Source of the DNA: G963702155 sp963702155
GTDB taxonomy: Bacteria; Pseudomonadota; Alphaproteobacteria; Micavibrionales; Micavibrionaceae
Assembly: GCA_963702155.1 (NCBI GenBank)
Contig: OY969717.1
Location: 124,001-188,000 of the forward strand
Length of the DNA: 64,000 nt
Direction: 5' to 3'
The stretch's first letter is position 1; every line of letters begins with the position of its first letter. The notes beneath the pieces were generated by a model, which saw only the letters and a list, made by a program, of their open reading frames with translations, had not been told where the DNA came from and did no database searches. This document shows, piece by piece, positions 36,119-43,585 of this stretch. A program made the translations under genes and the position numbers.

Positions 36119-37579
36119 ATGAAAGATTTAAAGATGACAAAAACTCCTATCACAATTGCTAAAGGTGATGGCATCGGTCCTGAAATTATGGACGCCACAC
36201 TTGAAATTTTAAGCGCGGCCGGCGCGCAGTTGGATATTGAAGAAATCGAAATAGGTAAGTCCGTTTATGAAAGCGGTGCAAAAAACGGCATTGAGGATTC
36301 CTCTTGGGACTCTCTTGCGCGTACAAAAATTTTCTTGAAAGCGCCAATAACTACGCCCCAAGGTGGCGGTTTCAAAAGTTTAAATGTGACTATCCGTAAA
36401 TCATTGGGCTTATTTGCCAATGTGCGCCCTTGTATATGTTATGCCCCTTACGTTGAAACCAATCATCCGGATATGGATATTGTGATCATTCGCGAGAATG
36501 AAGAAGATTTATATGGCGGTATAGAATACCGGCAATCTCAAGACGTTATGGCATCCCTTAAAATTATTTCTCGTCCGGGAACCGAGCGTATTGTGCGCTA
36601 TGCTTTTGAATATGCGAAAGCCAATGGCCGCAAAAAAGTTACTTGTATGACCAAGGACAACATTATGAAAATTTCAGATGGTCTGTTCCACAAAGTTTTC
36701 GATGAAATTGGTGAAGAATATCCCGAAATTGAACAAAGCCACATGATCGTCGATATTGGTACGGCTAAAGTTGCCGCGCACCCTGAAATGTTTGATGTTA
36801 TTGTTTTACCAAATCTTTATGGGGATATTATCTCTGATGTTGCTGCCGAAGTCACAGGTTCGGTTGGTTTGGGTGGATCCTCTAACGTAGGTATAGATTT
36901 TGCTATGTTCGAGGCCGTTCACGGGTCCGCCCCCGATATTGCAGGGCAGGGAATTGCTAACCCATCCGGCTTACTGCTTGGCGCGGTCATGATGCTCGTC
37001 CACATTGGACAGGGCGATGTAGCTGCCAAAGTCCAAAATGCTTGGCTAAAAACGATCGAAGACGGTATCCATACAGGTGATATTTATAACGAAAAAAACA
37101 GCAAAAAACGTGTGGGAACCGAGGAGTTTTCAAAAGCCGTGATCGAGCGTTTAGGGCAAAAACCGGCTACACTTACGATATCGGATTATAGCAACGTACC
37201 ATCCGGCGGCATGAAATTACCACCACTTAAGCCCACTGTGTATGAGAAAAAAGAACGTATTGGCGTTGATATCGGAATCAATTGGGATGGCAGTGCGGAT
37301 GATCTGGCCGCCGCTGTAAAATCATGCGTAAATGATAATCTTGATCTCTCGATGATCTCCAATCGCGGTACAAAAGTATGGCCTCAAGGTAAAAAAGAAA
37401 CCTTTTGCGCCGATAATTGGCGTTTGCGCTTTATGGCTAAAGACGGCACGACGGTGAAAACATCGCAGGTTATTGCCCTGATGCAACGTATGAATGAGGC
37501 AGACTTGAACTTTACAAAATCCGTCATGTTGCATACATTTGATGGAAAACCTGGTTTCAGTGTTGCTCAAGGTGAGTAA
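36119..37579 (+). CDS. icd: Isocitrate dehydrogenase, Thermus/Rickettsia type
   Basis: The 486-residue protein has an isocitrate/isopropylmalate dehydrogenase fold (about 1-335) and a C-terminal extension of about 140 residues, as in Thermus and Rickettsia enzymes. Substrate residues are seen in SLNVTIRKSLGLFANVRP and the metal aspartates in NLYGDIISDVAAE. In the cofactor loop it reads HGSAPDIAG where NADP enzymes usually have APKYAG, which suggests NAD specificity; this is inference. Start may be 36119 or 36134. It and aconitase at 43586 are consecutive citric acid cycle steps, though not in one operon. Confidence 0.93.
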   Translation: MKDLKMTKTPITIAKGDGIGPEIMDATLEILSAAGAQLDIEEIEIGKSVYESGAKNGIEDSSWDSLARTKIFLKAPITTPQGGGFKSLNVTIRKSLGLFANVRPCICYAPYVETNHPDMDIVIIRENEEDLYGGIEYRQSQDVMASLKIISRPGTERIVRYAFEYAKANGRKKVTCMTKDNIMKISDGLFHKVFDEIGEEYPEIEQSHMIVDIGTAKVAAHPEMFDVIVLPNLYGDIISDVAAEVTGSVGLGGSSNVGIDFAMFEAVHGSAPDIAGQGIANPSGLLLGAVMMLVHIGQGDVAAKVQNAWLKTIEDGIHTGDIYNEKNSKKRVGTEEFSKAVIERLGQKPATLTISDYSNVPSGGMKLPPLKPTVYEKKERIGVDIGINWDGSADDLAAAVKSCVNDNLDLSMISNRGTKVWPQGKKETFCADNWRLRFMAKDGTTVKTSQVIALMQRMNEADLNFTKSVMLHTFDGKPGFSVAQGE

Positions 37580-37603
37580 ATATAAATATAAACAGAGCGT
37601 TGT

Positions 37604-38401
37604 ATGAATAAAAATACCGGATGTAATAAAAACGTAAATTCGTTTTGTCATACAAGCGCGCTAATTTGCCTTGTTATGACAATCCTTTTTTTGGAGGGCG
37701 GCACAGCCAATGCACAAGAGCAAGACACTCCTTTATCTCAGCAAGATGAGGTTATTTATGACACATCGCTATCTGGTGCGCGCGCAACGCGTTCTGAAAA
37801 ACTATATATTCGTGACAAGAATAAACCTCGGCCAGCTATACCCTATTTTCCGGAAGTCACATATCAACGCCCCCCTGTGCCACAAACAGTTTCCGAGCAA
37901 GTCTCAAGCGTAAAATACGGTATCGATATTATTATAGATCCTAAATATGATCATTATGGATATGAAATTAGAAGATTTATGGTCGGTGTTTTAAATCCTG
38001 AAGTTTATACGGATTTGGAAAAAATTAATGATGAATTATTCAATATCGAAAAAGCCAAGATAGTGGCAGAATACTGGAGCAAACATATCAGAATAGAGGC
38101 TAAAGAAATAAAGGAAAATATAGAGAAATCCTCTGCATCTAATAATCAGGTACAAAGAATATTAGGACATAATTTGGCAACAGCAAATATATTTTTTGCA
38201 GACTTAAATCAATGGATTCAAAGCAACAAGAAAAATCTGGATTTTTTAAAAGAACACTACGGTCAGTACGGATTTGAAGATCCTGTAATTGTATTTGATG
38301 ATGTAAAAAAACAGAGGGAGTTTGAGGATTTACTTAAAGATCAACAAGCAAAATTGGATAAAATAAGGGCATATGGACCGTTTACAAATATGCCGTATTA
38401 A
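37604..38401 (+). CDS. Exported protein, unknown function
   Basis: The 265-residue protein has a signal peptide with a basic, unusually long N-region (hydrophobic core about residues 18-35, likely cleavage after ANA). The mature part is hydrophilic; the second half is helical and coiled-coil-like (KAKIVAEYWSKHIRIEAKEIKENIEK). No domain is recognised. It follows icd by 24 bases and could be read through from it, but its A/T-rich composition and lack of relatives suggest a lineage-specific gene. Confidence 0.65.
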   Translation: MNKNTGCNKNVNSFCHTSALICLVMTILFLEGGTANAQEQDTPLSQQDEVIYDTSLSGARATRSEKLYIRDKNKPRPAIPYFPEVTYQRPPVPQTVSEQVSSVKYGIDIIIDPKYDHYGYEIRRFMVGVLNPEVYTDLEKINDELFNIEKAKIVAEYWSKHIRIEAKEIKENIEKSSASNNQVQRILGHNLATANIFFADLNQWIQSNKKNLDFLKEHYGQYGFEDPVIVFDDVKKQREFEDLLKDQQAKLDKIRAYGPFTNMPY

Positions 38402-38423
38402 TTTTTTGAGATATTTATAGGAC

Positions 38424-39266
38424 TTAAGTTTGAAGTCCGCGCGCTGCCTTTACCGTATTGCGAAGTAAACATGAAATTGTCATCGGTCCAACGCCGCCCG
38501 GAACGGGCGTAATAGCGGAGGCCACTTTTTTCGCCTCATCAAAATCCACATCTCCGCAAAGCGATCCATTATCAACACGGTTAATACCGACATCAATAAC
38601 AATCGCGCCTTTTTTAATCCATGACGCTTTAACCATTTTTGCACGTCCCGCCGCGGCAACAAGTATATCAGCCTGGCTACATAAATCTTCCAAATTCCGA
38701 GTGCGGGAGTGTGCTTGTGTAACAGTACAGCTTTCCGCCAATAACAACTGTCCCATCGGCTTGCCAAATAAAAGAGAGCGCCCAATGACAAGAGCATTCA
38801 GCCCGCTTATATCTTTACGAACGGATTTGATCAAAAGCATTGAACCTTGTGGCGTGCATGGCACAAGCCCATCCAAACCGCTCATCAATCGACCGGCATT
38901 AAGAGCATGAAGGCCATCCACATCCTTGCGCGGGTCGATCGCTTGAATAAGAGCAAGAGAGTCGAGTTGTTCCGGTACAGGCAGTTGCAATAAAATCCCA
39001 TGCACATCTTTATTATCGTTAAAGGCCTTTATTTCTGCCATAACTTCGGCTTGCGTAGCTTTCGCCGGCAAACGCGCTTCAAAGCTTCGAATACCTGCGC
39101 GCGCGCACGCTTTTATTTTGCTACTCACATATACTTGTGATGCTGGATCATCACCAATTAAAATTACGGCAAGCCCCGGAGTATAGGAAAGCCCTTCCAC
39201 CTCTTTTTTCAAAGCATTGCGATAATCTCGCGCGATAGCTTTGCCATCAATCAATGTAGCGCTCAT
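38424..39266 (-). CDS. folD: Methylenetetrahydrofolate dehydrogenase/cyclohydrolase
   Basis: The 280-residue bifunctional enzyme interconverts methylene-, methenyl- and formyl-tetrahydrofolate with NADP. The catalytic lysine and tyrosine motif YVSSKIKAC, LLQLPVPEQL, the NADP loop VIGRSLLFGKPMGQLL and C-terminal TPVPGGVGPMT are all present. Length is typical. The yggT gene lies upstream on the same strand, a common alphaproteobacterial neighbour. Confidence 0.97.
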   Translation of the reverse strand: MSATLIDGKAIARDYRNALKKEVEGLSYTPGLAVILIGDDPASQVYVSSKIKACARAGIRSFEARLPAKATQAEVMAEIKAFNDNKDVHGILLQLPVPEQLDSLALIQAIDPRKDVDGLHALNAGRLMSGLDGLVPCTPQGSMLLIKSVRKDISGLNALVIGRSLLFGKPMGQLLLAESCTVTQAHSRTRNLEDLCSQADILVAAAGRAKMVKASWIKKGAIVIDVGINRVDNGSLCGDVDFDEAKKVASAITPVPGGVGPMTISCLLRNTVKAARGLQT

Positions 39267-39306
39267 ACGTGCAATAGTCCTTTTTTTAAGAGCGTTATTT
39301 ATAGGT

Positions 39307-39585
39307 TTAAATCAGAATGCTAATAATAACATCGCTAATAATACTTATCCCGATAATCACGATTAAAGGCGTAATATCAATCCCCCCAATCGGCGGAATA
39401 TATTTACGCAATGGCTCATAAACCGGATCGGTTGCTTTTTTAAGCATACGGATCAAACTTTGTGCTTGGGCGCTGTTTGGGTTAATCACATCAAATGCGA
39501 TTAGCCAGCTGATTAAAACTTGCGCCACAATGATATATATATAAATAGTCGCCGCCCATCCAATAAGACTTGCAAGAATAGCCAT
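39307..39585 (-). CDS. YggT family membrane protein
   Basis: The 92-residue protein has two membrane segments and the YggT pattern LISWLIAFDVINPNS...LIRMLKKATDPVYEPLRKYIPPIGGIDITPLIVIIGI. The family is linked to osmotic stress and possibly cell-division membrane organisation, but its function is unsettled. It is likely cotranscribed with folD, which starts 40 bases downstream. Confidence 0.93.
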   Translation of the reverse strand: MAILASLIGWAATIYIYIIVAQVLISWLIAFDVINPNSAQAQSLIRMLKKATDPVYEPLRKYIPPIGGIDITPLIVIIGISIISDVIISILI

Positions 39586-39712
39586 GATAAATTTCGCCTT
39601 TTATCTTATATTTAAAGAAACACGTTTTATAGTTTTTGCATTTTCTTATTCTGCTATACTATTAAATGCAAATTAAAGCAAAAGCGCAATAAAGGAAACC
39701 GTTTATCACACC

Positions 39713-40408
39713 ATGTTAGGAATAGATTTTTTAACGGCCGGCACTTTGTTAATCATGGCGAACACACAAAACGAGTTGTGTAAGATGCCCGCGCCAACGC
39801 AGATTAATGTTAAACCCATTTCAAAAAAGTTGCGATATGACACAAAACAAAGCCTAAAGCAAATTCAAAAGGTGCAAACCGACACCATCAATCCGCATGG
39901 CTTTGGCGGCGTTAGTTATACGCAGGCCTATATGAATGGACAGATTAAAATTGTACCAAATGTAGAAATAAGCGACGTGGAAAACCCGGATCGCGGCTAC
40001 GCATGCCTATGGTATACCAAAATTAACATAAATATTGAAATTGACCCCGAAATCGTTATCGCGCGGGAGGTATACCGTGACCGTTGCATGCGCGAAGCCG
40101 TTATCGGACATGAAAAAAAGCATGTCAAAGTGGACCGCAAAATTGTAAATAAATACGCCAGAACAATGGGCAATAAAATTTACGAGGGGTTAAAAGAACG
40201 CGGATTTATGGCTGGCCCCATACGGATAGAAGATAAAGACGCCGTCGTTGCCCGAATGCAGCGCACAGTCGGCCAGCTTTTGGAGAATGAATATAAGAGA
40301 ATGTTATTGGATCGCACCGAAATGCAACAAGCCGTAGACAGTCGCGCAGAGTATGAACGTGTAGACGCAATGTGCCCAAACTTTGACAATCAAAATACCA
40401 TTGAATAA
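39713..40408 (+). CDS. Putative exported zinc protease-like protein with HExxH
   Basis: The 231-residue protein has a weakly hydrophobic N-terminus and an HEKKH motif at residues 133-137 (AVIGHEKKHVKVDRKIV). This is like DUF922-type predicted zinc proteases, in which the helix HExxH is followed by an aspartate or glutamate ligand. The C-terminal third is charged and helical. Two further cysteines sit before the motif. Family placement is tentative, and no clear signal peptide is seen. Confidence 0.7.
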   Translation: MLGIDFLTAGTLLIMANTQNELCKMPAPTQINVKPISKKLRYDTKQSLKQIQKVQTDTINPHGFGGVSYTQAYMNGQIKIVPNVEISDVENPDRGYACLWYTKININIEIDPEIVIAREVYRDRCMREAVIGHEKKHVKVDRKIVNKYARTMGNKIYEGLKERGFMAGPIRIEDKDAVVARMQRTVGQLLENEYKRMLLDRTEMQQAVDSRAEYERVDAMCPNFDNQNTIE

Positions 40409-40441
40409 ATCATTAAACTATAATGTGATAGCAAAGTAAAA

Positions 40442-40475
40442 CCGCTGTCCTGGTAGGGAACAGCGGCTTTGTATT
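40442..40475. terminator. Hairpin terminator, weak T tract
   Basis: CCGCTGT pairs with ACAGCGG around an 11-base loop, with A and T stretches on both sides, 34 bases after the stop of the preceding gene. Confidence 0.6.
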
Positions 40476-40710
40476 AGTAGTGAGCTAACTAGACGTAAAA
40501 AGAGAAAACTTAAAATTCTTTTGTCTATGTTTATTATAATGCCCGAACAATGTGGCAGAAAAAAGGAAGACCCGTGCTTATTTAGTGAATTACGGTTTTA
40601 TAAGATATTGTTTTGCCTGTGGAAAACTTATTTGATTTTACAAAATATCGGTTTTCCGAGCTTTTATATTAGTAAAATACATTAAATACCTAAAAAACCA
40701 CATTTTAAAC

Positions 40711-40740
40711 TTGATTGTTTACATATGATTTCTCTATATT
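40711..40740 (+). promoter_or_regulatory. Putative promoter of the TPR-like gene pair
   Basis: TTGATT (40711-40716), 18 bases, TATATT (40735-40740), 45 bases before the GTG start. Confidence 0.6.
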
Positions 40741-40784
40741 AGACCTTCAAATTATAATTTAAATAGTTTAAGGCAGTTTGTGTA

Positions 40785-42128
40785 GTGGAATTAGATCAGA
40801 CTTTAAATCAAAAAAATAAAATGCTGTCTTCAGAGATGTATCGCGCAGCGATGATCGTGGCTGAGTATAATAAAAATTATACAGTAGCAAGAGAATTGGT
40901 GGAAATTGCAGAATCCGTTTCAAAAGAAGCAATACAAGACTTAGAACAACAAGGTTGTGGCATAGAATTTAAAGAACTTTATGGCAAAGATTTAGAACGC
41001 TACACTTCATACAAGAATATATTTGATAAAAATAATCTTATACACAATCTGAACAATCTCAAGAATCAATTTGGTGATGACCAAAATATTTTGGCAAAAA
41101 TTAGGCTCTTAGAGTTGATGAATGATATTGAGCCCGATAACCCTCAAATATATAATGATCTTGCAAAGGCTCATGAACAAAACGATGAGTATGAAACGGC
41201 ATCTTTATACTATGAGAAGTTGTATGGTTATTTTCCGGAAGATGAAGGTATTCAATTTGATCTTATGCTTGCATACGAACGCGCAAAAATGCATGAGGAA
41301 AAATGGAAATTCTTCACACAGACATTTTTGAAAGATAATGCAGTAAATAGCAAACAAGCGCTTTCAATATTTGAAAAGGTCATTGATACATACTCTCAAA
41401 ATATTTTGCCGCAAATGTTAAAAGTATTCGCGGAAAATGTAAACGCGGATGAGATTATCGAAGAATTAACCGAGTGCGCAAAAGATAGACTGGACGTTAA
41501 AGCAACGGCAGCTGTGCTTGATTTCAGAATTGAGCAAGATCCGTCTGATATGGATGCTTTGCTTACGTCTGCTAGGCTAACCCTTGCACATGCCGAAGAC
41601 TTACAAGAATCTATAAATACGCAAATACCTATACCGGGTTTCTATTTTACAAATGGAGAGAAGCATGATCTGTCATATCTCGAAGATGTTGAGGGCTGTT
41701 TCAAGAAATCTTATCAAAACTTAACAAGAGCATACGCAATAAATCCAAGTCATCCAACGGTTCACTCCATCTATGCTGATCATGCCAATTTTGTAAATGA
41801 TTACGCTACCGAAAAGTTAAAACGGGAACAGGCAGTTAAGCTTGGAAGTGACTATATAATCGATTTTGAACGTTTGACACAACTTGAGCGTCAAAGTAGC
41901 AACGGAGATTTGTCAAAAGCATATTCGTACGCGATGCGATGGCAAGATTTATTAAAAGAAAATTTGCGTAGATATGACATTTATGATGAAAGCGGACTTA
42001 AAAACTTAAAATACATCTTTAAAAGCCTTGAAAAAAGAGGAGCCCTTAATAGCATATCTCTTTCCGACCTCAATCTTGAAGACAAAAAAATAAGCGCTAA
42101 AAACTTCCCGCATAATGGGCCAATGTAA
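40785..42128 (+). CDS. TPR-like repeat protein, unknown function
   Basis: The 447-residue protein starts at a GTG (GGCAG about 11 bases upstream). It is soluble, acidic and almost all helical, with TPR-type units such as NPQIYNDLAKAHEQNDEYETASLYYEKLYGYFPED near residues 118-155 and AYAINPSHPTVHSIYADHAN near 320. No catalytic motif is seen. TPR arrays usually mediate protein contacts. The next gene starts on its stop codon, so the two products likely act together. Confidence 0.75.
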   Translation: MELDQTLNQKNKMLSSEMYRAAMIVAEYNKNYTVARELVEIAESVSKEAIQDLEQQGCGIEFKELYGKDLERYTSYKNIFDKNNLIHNLNNLKNQFGDDQNILAKIRLLELMNDIEPDNPQIYNDLAKAHEQNDEYETASLYYEKLYGYFPEDEGIQFDLMLAYERAKMHEEKWKFFTQTFLKDNAVNSKQALSIFEKVIDTYSQNILPQMLKVFAENVNADEIIEELTECAKDRLDVKATAAVLDFRIEQDPSDMDALLTSARLTLAHAEDLQESINTQIPIPGFYFTNGEKHDLSYLEDVEGCFKKSYQNLTRAYAINPSHPTVHSIYADHANFVNDYATEKLKREQAVKLGSDYIIDFERLTQLERQSSNGDLSKAYSYAMRWQDLLKENLRRYDIYDESGLKNLKYIFKSLEKRGALNSISLSDLNLEDKKISAKNFPHNGPM

Positions 42129-43447
42129 TGCAAAAAGCGAACGAAAAAACATTATTTATAAACCCATGGGCGTACAAGTTGAGCGAAGTTGCGCGTGATG
42201 TAAATGACGCACATGGTAGTTTTGATACGGTTCATACTTTAATGAAGCGCGCGCATGAAATCGACAGCAATGCGCTTGGTATCGGATTTGTCCGTGAAAA
42301 ATCTATAAATCTTTATCAATATTTTACAGGCGTTACAGGAAACATCATTAACCCTGAAATCATGAAGAAAAAGATAGAGAATTTATATCATGATGCGCAT
42401 AAGGAAAAAGACAACAAAACAGCAAGAATTTTAGGGGAACATTTAGCCGTATTATTTCCAAACGATATGAAGTGGAAAAAAATTTCAAGCGGCGAAAAAG
42501 ACCGTTTCTTGCAGGAAATTGAAGATCCCGAAGATAGATTTTTCAGCGTTATTGACCGTATGAACGAACTGGACGAAGAAGGAAATATTGAAGAGCAACG
42601 TCTTTGGTTGAACGAATTTTGGAAATCGCTTAAACAATCCGGAAACTGGCAACATGCCGTTGAAGGTGTAGAGAAAACGATAGAACTTGAGGGTATCCAC
42701 AGCCAAAAAACATCAGACGCTGTGTTTAGTCTTGCCGATATAAAAAAATACGATCTTTTTGAAAAGGCGCTGAATATTTATGCGAAATACGATGGCGTGG
42801 GTGAAGCATTTGAAAATTCGCTTTTTAAAGATAAAATTATAGAAGGTTCAAACGGAAATCACGATATTGAATTTTATGAAAGTATTATTAATGTTTTTGA
42901 GGAGAATGGCTTTGATACCTATGATGTAAAACAAGCCGCTGCACAAAACTGTGCTTTTATAACCGGCCTCGAAAAAACCGATCCAGCTATTTCTAAACGC
43001 GAGCTTAAAAAACTGCAAATTAAGGCGGCGGATAGAGCGCAGGAATTGATACACGAATTATTAAACGCAGATACAAAAGACCATAGAAATTATAATATGC
43101 TTGCGCGTGTTTTTAATAACATGCAAGAAAGAAATATCTCTCCTGATCCGGTTCGTGACAAAATTTTGCAAGGCTGGGCCTATGATGAAGCATTTTATAA
43201 AAATCCAAAGAATGAGATGTATTTTAAATCATACTTTAAGTATTTAAAATATAAGGGAGATTTTAAAGAGGCTTTAAAAGTTATCAATACTTTTATGTAC
43301 GAAAAATATGAAGCCCAAAATGAAACTGTACCTGAAGAATTCAGAAAAAGACGTCTTGATATGTTGCAAAACATACACATACAAAAAAGATGGTATCAAG
43401 AGCAAGGCGCTAAAATCTTGGATCCTATAAAACCCGATCCTTTATAA
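42128..43447 (+). CDS. Second helical repeat protein of the pair
   Basis: The 439-residue protein starts at the ATG that shares one base with the previous stop (TAATG), a strong sign of translational coupling. It is acidic and helical, with solenoid-like segments (SKRELKKLQIKAADRAQELIHELL; LKYKGDFKEALKVINTFMYEKYE), but the repeats are more degenerate. I do not recognise the family. It may form a complex with the protein encoded upstream. The pair is A/T-rich and has no recognisable metabolic neighbour. Confidence 0.7.
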   Translation: MQKANEKTLFINPWAYKLSEVARDVNDAHGSFDTVHTLMKRAHEIDSNALGIGFVREKSINLYQYFTGVTGNIINPEIMKKKIENLYHDAHKEKDNKTARILGEHLAVLFPNDMKWKKISSGEKDRFLQEIEDPEDRFFSVIDRMNELDEEGNIEEQRLWLNEFWKSLKQSGNWQHAVEGVEKTIELEGIHSQKTSDAVFSLADIKKYDLFEKALNIYAKYDGVGEAFENSLFKDKIIEGSNGNHDIEFYESIINVFEENGFDTYDVKQAAAQNCAFITGLEKTDPAISKRELKKLQIKAADRAQELIHELLNADTKDHRNYNMLARVFNNMQERNISPDPVRDKILQGWAYDEAFYKNPKNEMYFKSYFKYLKYKGDFKEALKVINTFMYEKYEAQNETVPEEFRKRRLDMLQNIHIQKRWYQEQGAKILDPIKPDPL

Positions 43448-43468
43448 TTATTTTTTCTGTTAACCAAT

Positions 43469-43496
43469 TTTACATCCTTTAATATCATGATACACT
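43469..43496 (+). promoter_or_regulatory. Putative promoter of acnA
   Basis: TTTACA (43469-43474), 16 bases, TACACT (43491-43496), 90 bases upstream of the acnA ATG. Confidence 0.5.
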
Positions 43497-43585
43497 CACC
43501 TGTATAAAATAGGCAGAGACGGAACATTCGCGCCGTATCGAACATAAACAGACATAAATTTAATCTTAAAGGATCATTTGCCACC

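Larger units (their letters stand above)
40409..40784. other. Intergenic region with terminator and promoter only
   Basis: The 376 bases hold the hairpin at 40442-40475 and the promoter at 40711-40740. The rest is very A/T-rich and shows no reading frame. Confidence 0.6.
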
